From JAUUSJ01 sp964439395 (lineage in GTDB: Bacteria; Bacillota; Clostridia; Lachnospirales; Lachnospiraceae), in the NCBI GenBank assembly GCA_964439395.1, contig CAYTNV010000011.1:1-64000 (forward strand): a DNA stretch of 64,000 nucleotides. Direction: 5' to 3'. Position 1 is the stretch's first letter. Every line of letters begins with the position of its first letter. Shown piece after piece: positions 35,029 to 43,299 of this stretch. The notes beneath the pieces are model-generated. The model was not told where the DNA came from, did no database searches, and saw only the letters and a program-made list of their open reading frames with translations. The translations under genes were made by a program, and so were the position numbers.

Positions 35029-35103
35029 TCAACCTATATAAAATAAATTCTTTTCGCATAAACTTTTAAAGTTGTAACCTTTCATCGAATTTATTTTTTG
35101 CAT
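35029..35103 (-). CDS. Possible 24-residue leader or small peptide
   Basis: ATG 35103 stands behind an excellent site (AAGGAGGGAATATAAA) and opens a 24-codon frame rich in Lys and Asn that ends 45 bases before the lipoprotein gene. The peptide has no recognised features. The strong ribosome site is the main evidence; the frame could be a decayed gene start. Confidence 0.3.
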   Translation of the reverse strand: MQKINSMKGYNFKSLCEKNLFYIG

Positions 35104-35321
35104 TTTATATTCCCTCCTTCTTTTTTATAATGTTACTTAAAAATACTCCATAACTGCTTTTCATTAATATAACCGATTATTAAATATTTGTCATAAAATT
35201 ATTTTCAACTGTTTTACAGTCAAGATAACCCTTAACTTCTAACAAGATAAACTTATAAATATATAAAGCAATCACCTATCCTTACATTAAAACTACAATT
35301 ACTTATTTCCTCCAGACAAGT

Positions 35322-35425
35322 AAGAGGCTGTCACAAGATAAACTTTTAATACAAGATCTTGACACTACGAAAAGTATCTCATAGGCTATCTTGTTTGAGA
35401 GTTTCTATTTTGCAACAACCTCTTT
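35322..35425. repeat. 104-bp inverted-repeat element (MITE- or IS-end-like)
   Basis: The ends are related inverted sequences: AAGAGGCTGTCACAAGATA on the left and, reversed, AAGAGGTTGTTGCAAAATA on the right. Internal ACAAGAT/ATCTTGT blocks extend the fold. It lies in the 529-base gap between the lipoprotein and membrane-protein genes. The terminal GAGGxTGTxxCAA pattern recalls insertion-sequence ends, but no transposase is present. Confidence 0.45.
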
Positions 35426-35513
35426 TAATTATCAATATATCTTAGTTTTATACTTCCCAAAAAACCTGAAACTGTCAAAAACCAATATTTTATTAATGCT
35501 TTTAATTGAACAG

Positions 35514-36437
35514 CTAGAATCCATAATCCTCCAGATTAAATTCTTGTATCGGAATAGGTACATCGCCTCCATTATCTGTAAAATTATTCCAATCTTCTGC
35601 CTGGTAAATACATCCACTTCCGCCATCTTCACGCTCTTCACTCGCCACCTGTACATAATAGACTGGCTCTGAATCTACACCTAATTCTGCATCATAGATT
35701 GGTACAATATAATCTTCTCCATATAGTCCAACACTCTCTGCATCAGAAGGCAATATGTATTCCATAGAAGAATCTAATTTTTCAAATTCATCTGCTTCAA
35801 ATACTTTTTTCATAGCAATAATAATATTTGTTCCATTCAAATACGCTCTTCTTTGAATGATATTAGCAAAGAAAGGAATACTTTCATTTTCATCATAAAT
35901 CTTTACAGATATTTCATCTTCCTGTGGATACATAATTATAGTATATTCTTCCTTCAAATTCTCAGAAATATTGGTATATTCGTTTTTTCCTTTTTCCCAA
36001 GTCCATTTTATTCTATCTGAATCATTCTTTGCACTTACTTCTTCTTGTGAATGATATATATTATATCTCAGTGAAACTTGAAACTGTCCATCTTCATCCT
36101 GAAGCACACTAACCCATGCACCTTTATCAGCGTCTGTATAATCGTAATACCCTTCTTCTATTTCATCGAAAGTATCTTCAAACGCTTCTTCTGTCGTATT
36201 TTGAATGGAAGTTCCCTCTGTTTCTAAAAAAGCAGTCATATCTGACGTATCCTCTACACCATTTATCATTGTCTCTTGCTTTGATTTTTCTCCTTTTTGA
36301 CTTTCTTTTGCTTCTTTTGGATTTTTTTGTAATTTCACCATAAGTAAAACTCCCAAAACAAGCACCACTATAAAACAACTAATTACTACTAAAATATTTA
36401 AAACTTTTTGTTTTGTAGTCGGCCTTCTTTTTTCCAT
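35514..36437 (-). CDS. Membrane-anchored protein of unknown function
   Basis: This roughly 307-residue protein has a basic start (MEKRRPTTKQK), one membrane span (about residues 14-36), a Lys/Glu-rich stalk and a very acidic external part. The C-terminal 200 residues look like a globular domain (YNIYHSQEEVSA, YTIIMYPQEDEISVKIYDENE, YVQVASEEREDGGSGC) without a family I recognise. I chose ATG 36437 behind AGGAGATGATTTC; an ATG nine codons earlier lies within the upstream gene end and lacks a ribosome site. It follows the YARHG gene and is probably part of the same operon. Confidence 0.7.
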   Translation of the reverse strand: MEKRRPTTKQKVLNILVVISCFIVVLVLGVLLMVKLQKNPKEAKESQKGEKSKQETMINGVEDTSDMTAFLETEGTSIQNTTEEAFEDTFDEIEEGYYDYTDADKGAWVSVLQDEDGQFQVSLRYNIYHSQEEVSAKNDSDRIKWTWEKGKNEYTNISENLKEEYTIIMYPQEDEISVKIYDENESIPFFANIIQRRAYLNGTNIIIAMKKVFEADEFEKLDSSMEYILPSDAESVGLYGEDYIVPIYDAELGVDSEPVYYVQVASEEREDGGSGCIYQAEDWNNFTDNGGDVPIPIQEFNLEDYGF

Positions 36438-36456
36438 ATTGAAATCATCTCCTATC

Positions 36457-37467
36457 TTATTCATTCGCAGCTAAAAATTTTACATTTTCTTTTTCGTAGC
36501 TATTAAATTGATCTTCAATATAACTATCATTATCTGGTGAAATTGTACCGTTATACCAAGACTTAGAATCAAAATAATTTTGTAATTCGGAATTATTAAA
36601 TCTTCTTCCACGTCTGGCATAAATTTCATTTTTAGCAATCCAAATTTCTCTAGAGCTTAAATTGGATATATCACTATAATCTAAATATTCACTATCACTA
36701 TTTGGCAAAATATATCCTGATGTTTTTTGTTCCTCTGCTTCTCGTCTAGCTTCTGCTTCTGCTTCGGCTTTTCTCTGGGCCTCCTCTTTTGCTCTCGCTT
36801 CTGCCTCTTCTTTCGCCTTCTTTTTCGCTTCTTCTTTTGCTTTCTTTTCCTCTTCTTCCTCCCTGGTTAATTCAATATCTGTCTTCACGGCATTTATTTT
36901 ACTTTTTCCTTCACTAAATATGGAATCTACATCTGAACTAGAAGAAGCCTTATCGATTTTATTACCATATTCAATTATCAAATTATCCACTTCTTTTTTC
37001 TCTGCTTTCCTATATTCTTTGCCTGCAACAAGTTTCTGAAGGCTCTCCTTATCATCCACTTTTTTTTGAGCTAATTCTTCATCTATTTTTAATTCTTCAT
37101 CTGTTTTTATTTCAGATATCTTATTTGTAGCTATTTTTAAAATCTCATTTATTTTGTTTTCTTTAGCTTGTTCTAATTCTTTAGTATACTGTTCTATTAA
37201 ATTATTTATTTCCTTTTGTTGTGCTTTTCTATAAGTTTTTCCTGCAATAAATTCCCTTAATTCTTCTTGAGCAGATTTAACCGATGCCATTCTTTGTTCT
37301 TCTAACACTCTCTCCTCCTCTCTTGCTTTTTTTTCTTGATAAGCATTATACCCTGCCATACCAAATCGATATCCACCATATATGACTCCTACTATCAATA
37401 CAATTACTACTATATTAAAAAATACTATTTTTCCATTATTTTTTCCATATTTATTAAACCCAGCCAT
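36457..37467 (-). CDS. Membrane-anchored coiled-coil protein with C-terminal YARHG domain
   Basis: This 336-residue protein begins MAGFNKYGKNNGK and has one membrane span (residues 14-35). Two related repeats of about 60 residues follow: SAQEELREFIAGKTYRKAQ...KISEIKTDEEL and KESLQKLVAGKEYRKAE...INAVKTDIEL. Next is a long Lys/Glu/Ala coiled coil (about 205-250) and a C-terminal YARHG domain (REIWIAKNEIYARRGRRF ... SKSWYNG). YARHG domains are extracellular and occur in peptidoglycan- and envelope-linked proteins. The first 130 residues are shared with the amidase encoded upstream. It is probably a wall-facing structural partner. Confidence 0.85.
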   Translation of the reverse strand: MAGFNKYGKNNGKIVFFNIVVIVLIVGVIYGGYRFGMAGYNAYQEKKAREEERVLEEQRMASVKSAQEELREFIAGKTYRKAQQKEINNLIEQYTKELEQAKENKINEILKIATNKISEIKTDEELKIDEELAQKKVDDKESLQKLVAGKEYRKAEKKEVDNLIIEYGNKIDKASSSSDVDSIFSEGKSKINAVKTDIELTREEEEEKKAKEEAKKKAKEEAEARAKEEAQRKAEAEAEARREAEEQKTSGYILPNSDSEYLDYSDISNLSSREIWIAKNEIYARRGRRFNNSELQNYFDSKSWYNGTISPDNDSYIEDQFNSYEKENVKFLAANE

Positions 37468-37542
37468 TTTTCCTCCTTAAAATTATCTCCTATGCCCATT
37501 CCTTTTTCTGATTACTTAGTTTGATATAATAGAGCTAATAAT

Positions 37543-38613
37543 CTACTTACCTTTCTTCGATGCAAAATATTTATCAATTCCATTGGCAATCCCTTCTGCC
37601 ATAATCAATTGATTATTCTCGTCCGCCATATATAAATCATCGTGTTTATTACTCATATATCCCATCTCCAAGATTGTAACTGGCACCTGACTCCAATTAA
37701 TTCCTGACATTGTATCTGTTTCTATAATATTTAGCTTTTTAAATCCAGTTGCCTCACAATAACTATCTAAAATACTCTCTGCTAAGACTTTAGAAGCTTC
37801 ATATAATTCACCTACATAAGGATTATTTGCTGTGGAAATCATCGTGCGTCCTCCACTCACAGAAGAACCTCCATCTTCTCCATCCGCATGAATACGAAGA
37901 AATATATCAGCTCCACCTTCCGATGCCAACTGAGCTCGCTCTGAATTACTGATCGCCGTATCATTATCCTCTCTCGTCATAATGACTTGATATCCTCTTT
38001 TCATTAACTCATCTCTAAGCTTTAAGGATACATCCAAATTTAACTGATATTCTGGAAGATCTGAAAAGCTTCCGCTTGTTCCAGAAGTTGCCTTCGCCTT
38101 TGTCTCACTTGAACCTGGGGCAATTGGTTCTTGTGCAGACATATCAACATCCCATCCCTGATGTCCAGGGTCAATTGCAACAATTTTTTGAGTTTTCACT
38201 GGAATAGAAGACTCCTCCTCTCTTCGAGCTAGCTCTTCCTCTAGTTTTAATTCCTCATCTGTTTTTATCTCAGATACTTTATTTATAGCCATCTCTAAAA
38301 TTTCACTTATTTCATCAGCTTGAGCTTGTTCCAGCATCTTGTCGTACTGTTTAACTAAACTATTTATTTCTTTTCGCTCCTCTTTTCTATAGTTTTTTTC
38401 TGCAATAGTCTCCCTTAATTCTTCTTGAGCAGATTTTATCGATGCTACTCTCTGTTCCTCTGCCTCTTTTGCTTTTTCTTCCTGATAGATATTATATCGT
38501 TCTATGCCAAAGCAATATCCACCATATATAACTGCTATTATTAGCGACATTACTAGTATATTAAGAAATATTATTTTTCCGCTATTTTTTCCATACTTAT
38601 CGAATCCAATCAT
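37543..38613 (-). CDS. Membrane-anchored N-acetylmuramoyl-L-alanine amidase
   Basis: This 356-residue protein has the same N-terminal module as the YARHG protein (GFDKYGKNSGK, membrane span 14-35, one copy of the AEKNYRKEERKEINSLVKQY repeat). It is joined to an Amidase_3 zinc hydrolase domain (about residues 150-350). Zinc ligands and catalytic residues are in AIDPGHQG, LPEYQLNLD, LRIHADG and the final ILEMGYMSN. It should cut the amide between muramic acid and the stem peptide from the outer face of the membrane. Within the system it could open the wall for passage of a protein or assembly. Confidence 0.92.
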   Translation of the reverse strand: MIGFDKYGKNSGKIIFLNILVMSLIIAVIYGGYCFGIERYNIYQEEKAKEAEEQRVASIKSAQEELRETIAEKNYRKEERKEINSLVKQYDKMLEQAQADEISEILEMAINKVSEIKTDEELKLEEELARREEESSIPVKTQKIVAIDPGHQGWDVDMSAQEPIAPGSSETKAKATSGTSGSFSDLPEYQLNLDVSLKLRDELMKRGYQVIMTREDNDTAISNSERAQLASEGGADIFLRIHADGEDGGSSVSGGRTMISTANNPYVGELYEASKVLAESILDSYCEATGFKKLNIIETDTMSGINWSQVPVTILEMGYMSNKHDDLYMADENNQLIMAEGIANGIDKYFASKKGK

Positions 38614-38722
38614 TTTTCCTCCTTCGGCATATTGTATATCTTACTTTAAGCTTTATTAAAATTTTCTACATAATACTTCCTTAAATGTCTTTATGCTTCT
38701 TTCACTCGCTTTTGAACTTTTT

Positions 38723-39730
38723 CTACTGATATTCCAAGACTATCGTTATAACCATCATTTCTTCATCATATAAATATTGAATAGATACTTGTCCATCAGA
38801 ATATCTCGCTGCAATGCCTAAAACTCTATTTGCCAAAAATTTTCCTGTATCCTCTGGAAAACCTGCACATGAATCAATCTGAAATGTTATGACACTATTT
38901 CTATTTTTTACACATTTCTCAATATACCTATCCATCATAGTTTTAGTCCTAAAATAAGTATTTCTGCGCACAAAATAATTACCTTCTTTTGAAAGAACTC
39001 TAGGGTATTTAAGCAAATCCCAGTCATAATTTTCTATAAAAAGATTCTCATCTACATTACAATGTACATGAGAAATTGTATAAATTGGGGACGTATCCTT
39101 TAAATCATTTGTGATATCCATATGATAATTTCCTTCTGGAAGAATATTCATATTCCATGCATGTTCGTTTCCCAGCATCCTTTTATCTTCTGAACTTAAA
39201 AGTACTCCTGAAACTATAATTGATTCCACTCCTAAGCCCTCTAATAAATATTTTGCAGCCAACGCTATACCGTGACATACAGCTAATTCCTGTAATAAGG
39301 CGCCTTCTATTGTGAAACATATGCCATTTTCCCGTCCACTTAAGGCTGAAAAGTCATATCTAACTACATCTGCTAGATAATCATGTATATATTCAGTCGC
39401 TTCAATGGGTGTCTTTCCCTGAAAATTTGCACAAATATGCTCTCTTTTTTGTTCCAATTTCTTTTTTATCTCTAATGCATCCAATTTATTATGTCGATAT
39501 TGTATATGTATTGCCTTAGAAAAAGTTCCATTGACAATTTGTATCTCATTTAAATTTGCATAAAATAAATCACATTCGTTATCTGTTATAATACTTAATA
39601 CTTCTTTTATTTCTTTATCAGTTAAGTTTTTTTCTATTGAAATTTTCTTGTCAAATTTTTTTATTCCTTCTATCACAGCAGAATAAAATTTTTGTTGAGA
39701 TTTCGATAATTGTTTTACTAATCTATTCAT
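38723..39730 (-). CDS. Transglutaminase-like cysteine protease-fold protein
   Basis: This 335-residue protein is without a signal peptide. The central domain (about 105-225) has the transglutaminase triad: Cys in LAVCHGIALAAKYLL, His in GNEHAWNM and Asp in YHMDITNDL. The flanks are unassigned, including a C-terminal domain from about 265 (FQIDSCAGFPEDTGKFL). Intracellular members act as proteases or amidases; here the cytoplasmic location and its overlap with the upstream gene suggest it processes a system component. The start ATG lies in the ATGAATAG overlap with the stop of the GAP1-like gene. Confidence 0.8.
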   Translation of the reverse strand: MNRLVKQLSKSQQKFYSAVIEGIKKFDKKISIEKNLTDKEIKEVLSIITDNECDLFYANLNEIQIVNGTFSKAIHIQYRHNKLDALEIKKKLEQKREHICANFQGKTPIEATEYIHDYLADVVRYDFSALSGRENGICFTIEGALLQELAVCHGIALAAKYLLEGLGVESIIVSGVLLSSEDKRMLGNEHAWNMNILPEGNYHMDITNDLKDTSPIYTISHVHCNVDENLFIENYDWDLLKYPRVLSKEGNYFVRRNTYFRTKTMMDRYIEKCVKNRNSVITFQIDSCAGFPEDTGKFLANRVLGIAARYSDGQVSIQYLYDEEMMVITIVLEYQ

Positions 39731-42047
39731 CTTTCTTTTTCCTAAATTTCCTTAAAAAAACTCTTTTTGGTGAATTTTTCTCTTGTTTTTTAAAAAATCC
39801 TTTTTCAGACGGAATTTCCTTTCGTAAAGTTTCCCAAACCTCTAACGTATCTTGGGAACAGTTATTTCCTGATTGTCTTATACATTTATCCAGTGCTTTG
39901 TATATTCCATTATCCATTCTAATCAGTTCATCAATTAAGCTTTGTTTATATGTTTCTATATTTTCTGCACAAAATGCAATAACATACATAATTTCCTTAG
40001 AACTTTTTTTCTTTTTATAGTATTCAAAAATTCTATCTATAATTAGTTTAAGTAAAATATTTTTTTGTTCTTTGTTCATCTCAAAACATTGAAAAATAAA
40101 TTCTATTTGTTCTTTGCTTTCAAAACGCCATTCTGTTAATATTGGCATAATCCACTCAAAATACTTTTTACTCTGCACCAAATTAATTTGATATAAACTA
40201 ATGGGGAATTTATAAAAATAATCCTTCATAATTGAATTATCTTTCATATATTTGAATTCATTATCTTTCATATATTTAATATATAAATCATATCCTAAAA
40301 GATATAAATCCGATCTCTCACATGGAAGTTTTTTCCTGCTTCCACATTGATAATCAAAAATATCCGCTGCAATTTTATAAAGACTTATTTCTACTGTTCC
40401 AAATTTATGTTTTAACCAAATTCCATTATTCTTCTTTAATTCTTTTGTTTTCATCGTTATATTAAAATCAAAAATTGGAAAATTTTGTTCTACTTGAATA
40501 ATCAATTCATCTATTTGACTACAAATATATTTAAACTCTAATAAATATCCCAGACATTGCAAAATCATACCAAATTTTTCTTCGCCTCTAAAATTTTTCT
40601 TAATATATTCTAGATACTCTTGTATTAATCTTTTTTCTATCTCTCCCCACGAAGAACCTATCGGTTGATTTTTTCTTGCTTGAGTAAAATTATAAACAAA
40701 CGCCTCATATGGATTTTCCTTGAAATATTCCATCTGTATATTCATAAACATTATATTTCTCAGAGGACTTAATTGTAGTTTCTGACCTAATATTTCTCTC
40801 CAATTGGATTCTTTTTTATATACTTCCTTTAAATATTCCTCCCAAATATATTCAATATACGGATTTTCAATTTTCTTTCCTTCCTGAGCTAATTTTTCTA
40901 CCTTTTTATCTATCTCAAGAAGCAAATCAATATTTTCATTCTTATCACAAGAATTAAGTATATCAATACATTGGTTTCCAAATGCTTTAACCGAAGATTG
41001 ATTTTTAGGACTAGCTAATATCATATTAAAAATTAATTTATATTTTTCTTCTCTTGTCAGCCATTGCTTTGCAAAGTCAAAAATTTCTCCAGATGAATAA
41101 TTACAACTTTCAAAAAATTTATCTGACTCTAAAATAGCTGATACCACATAAGCCAAATAAATCGTTTCATCTAGTTTATCAAAATTATGTTGTTCAAGAA
41201 AATTATTAAAATTTTTTATATCTTCATATTCCTCCATCAAAAACGATAATTTTATATTACCAAACCAGCTATTTTCTATCGGCTCCATTTTTTCATCCGG
41301 ATAGAATACTTCATTTACGGAATCATTCTTTATTTCTATATCATCTTTACTTATCCCCTTTACATATCCACATATATCTGCCTTTTCTAATTTAGGATTA
41401 TATGTATAAGTAGAAAAAAACAGCTTTCTATTGATAGTTGCAGGCAAACAATACATAAGAGCAGCAATCCAATACACAATATTTTCGGCTGTATCATAAA
41501 TAATAACCCTTTTATTTTCCTTTTGGGCTTTTATAACAAGTAAAATAAGTCTAAATAAACTATTTAAACTTCTTTCTTCTATAAAACTACATATATTTTC
41601 AAAATTCAAATTAGGATTGGCGCTTAATACTTCAAGTTCTTCCAAGTAGTCAGGTTTCTCTCTCGATATTGCAAGCTCTTCTCTCAGCTTTTCATAAAAA
41701 TCTACACTTTTATAATAACAAATTGGTGGAAGTTCAGGAAATCCCTCCTCAAATTGCATCATATGACTCACAATATTTCCCATTCTTCCAAATTTCCCAT
41801 TATAGTCTTGAATGCTTTTTACTTGTTGTAAATAAAACTTTCCTTCCTCATTCACCCCACTGAAAAATCTAACTGGCAATTTCTCTAAATCTCCTAAAAA
41901 AAGGTAGTTTTTTTCATATATACTATTCTCCTCAAACTGAGTAATAGCTTTAACACTAAGTCCCTTACTTTTAGAATATAGACATACGCCACTTTTATCT
42001 TCAATTCCACGATTACATGCAGTAAATATTGCTTGCTTAATTTTCAC
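39723..42047 (-). CDS. GTPase-associated protein (GAP1-N2-like)
   Basis: This 774-residue protein has an N-terminal domain (about 1-190, IKQAIFTACNRGI...SGVCLYSKSKGLS, FGRMGNIVSHMM, NENIVYWIAALMYCLP further on). The pattern is that of the GAP1 N-terminal domain, which is found with double-GTPase proteins in predicted bacterial conflict systems. The rest is mostly helical and without recognised motifs. It follows the GTPase gene by 15 bases and overlaps the transglutaminase gene. In known families the pair is thought to act as switch and partner; the biochemical role is unproven. The identification rests on the N-terminal pattern. Confidence 0.65.
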   Translation of the reverse strand: MKIKQAIFTACNRGIEDKSGVCLYSKSKGLSVKAITQFEENSIYEKNYLFLGDLEKLPVRFFSGVNEEGKFYLQQVKSIQDYNGKFGRMGNIVSHMMQFEEGFPELPPICYYKSVDFYEKLREELAISREKPDYLEELEVLSANPNLNFENICSFIEERSLNSLFRLILLVIKAQKENKRVIIYDTAENIVYWIAALMYCLPATINRKLFFSTYTYNPKLEKADICGYVKGISKDDIEIKNDSVNEVFYPDEKMEPIENSWFGNIKLSFLMEEYEDIKNFNNFLEQHNFDKLDETIYLAYVVSAILESDKFFESCNYSSGEIFDFAKQWLTREEKYKLIFNMILASPKNQSSVKAFGNQCIDILNSCDKNENIDLLLEIDKKVEKLAQEGKKIENPYIEYIWEEYLKEVYKKESNWREILGQKLQLSPLRNIMFMNIQMEYFKENPYEAFVYNFTQARKNQPIGSSWGEIEKRLIQEYLEYIKKNFRGEEKFGMILQCLGYLLEFKYICSQIDELIIQVEQNFPIFDFNITMKTKELKKNNGIWLKHKFGTVEISLYKIAADIFDYQCGSRKKLPCERSDLYLLGYDLYIKYMKDNEFKYMKDNSIMKDYFYKFPISLYQINLVQSKKYFEWIMPILTEWRFESKEQIEFIFQCFEMNKEQKNILLKLIIDRIFEYYKKKKSSKEIMYVIAFCAENIETYKQSLIDELIRMDNGIYKALDKCIRQSGNNCSQDTLEVWETLRKEIPSEKGFFKKQEKNSPKRVFLRKFRKKKDE

Positions 42048-42062
42048 TCCAACATCCCCTCT

Positions 42063-43274
42063 CTATTTCCTAATAAGACCGTTTTGCTCCATAATCCATA
42101 AAAATGGATCCGCAACTCTTTTAGGTTCTGGTCTGCGAATTTTTCTTATCTTAGAATCTTCTTCCGTTTTTTCTGGTATTCCTCCTAGTGCCGAAACGCC
42201 GAAATAACATATATTTTTAAAATTTTCATTTAATACAGCTGTAATTCTTTTTTCTCCCCAAGAAGCCAGCATCGCTTTCATTTCTTCATTAATCTGGTTT
42301 ACCTCTTCTTTATCATATTTCCCATTTTGAATATTACTGCTCTCCTCCAAAATCCTACTACCCTTTGGTATCAAATTTTCTATCGCATCTAATTTTGAGA
42401 AGGCAACTGCAACGGGGATATCGATCGATTTTCCCGCTCTAATTTTCCTATCATTTCGAATTAATTTTGCCACTTCATTTACCATACGATCTGGAGAATT
42501 TTTTATCACTTCCTCCCATGATATATTACACGTCTCATCTAAAATATCTTTGTCCATTTGATCTCGGATTTCCTCTACTTGGGATGGATCAATTAAAAAA
42601 ATAATACCAGCAGATTCGCAAATATATTTATTTACAATTGACATTGTTTTTAAATCTTCCAAGTTTTCTCCCGCAGTATCATAAAAAATAAAAGTAAGAT
42701 TTTTTATATTACCTCCATTTCTTATTGCAGTCTCATATATCAATGGTTTTTGACGCTCTTTTGGATTTGTCAAATCTAATGATCTATTTTGTTTATACAA
42801 AGGAACATAATACTTCGACATATAATATTCTTTAATACTCTTATCCGTTTCCATAAAAGCTGCACCAAATAGCTCTGGCATAATATGCTTTTGAAGTTCA
42901 TCTATTAAAACACCAATATAGTGACTTTTTCCCGAAGCACGAGAACCAACGATTGAAATTATCATATCTTCATTATCATGTATATTAGGTGGCAAAGGAT
43001 TATGACAGCTTGGACAAATACGAAAATTTGATATTTCTCCACAGGAACATTTTTCTCTCATAGGCATAAAATTCTTTGCAATAAATGGAAAGCCAAACGA
43101 CTTTGCCTTGAAAGTTTTATTCATAAGCTCTGTTCTACTTTCGTCTCCTCCCTCATATCTTGTTAATAAAATATCTGGTTCTGGTATACAATTTCCTGTA
43201 CTATTTACACAGCGAAACTCTACATCATTCATATTATGTTTTGTAAAACAATATGGACATGTATATTTTGACAT
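42063..43274 (-). CDS. Zinc-ribbon GTPase of the double-GTPase (DO-GTPase2-like) type
   Basis: This 403-residue protein has two zinc ribbons (CPYCFTKHNM...C and CSCGEISNFRICPSC, residues 4-75) in front of a P-loop GTPase domain. Walker A is GSRASGKSHYIG, the G3/Walker B is FIFYDTAGEN, and the G4 equivalent AVAFSKLDAI gives guanine specificity. A region of about 100 residues between the two is typical of DO-GTPase2. It lies between the giant zinc-ribbon/FN3 protein and the GAP1-like protein. It would be the nucleotide-controlled switch of the system; the assignment to that exact family is from motif order and context. Confidence 0.75.
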   Translation of the reverse strand: MSKYTCPYCFTKHNMNDVEFRCVNSTGNCIPEPDILLTRYEGGDESRTELMNKTFKAKSFGFPFIAKNFMPMREKCSCGEISNFRICPSCHNPLPPNIHDNEDMIISIVGSRASGKSHYIGVLIDELQKHIMPELFGAAFMETDKSIKEYYMSKYYVPLYKQNRSLDLTNPKERQKPLIYETAIRNGGNIKNLTFIFYDTAGENLEDLKTMSIVNKYICESAGIIFLIDPSQVEEIRDQMDKDILDETCNISWEEVIKNSPDRMVNEVAKLIRNDRKIRAGKSIDIPVAVAFSKLDAIENLIPKGSRILEESSNIQNGKYDKEEVNQINEEMKAMLASWGEKRITAVLNENFKNICYFGVSALGGIPEKTEEDSKIRKIRRPEPKRVADPFLWIMEQNGLIRK

Positions 43275-43299
43275 CTTTTATCCTCCACTTTTTTCATTT

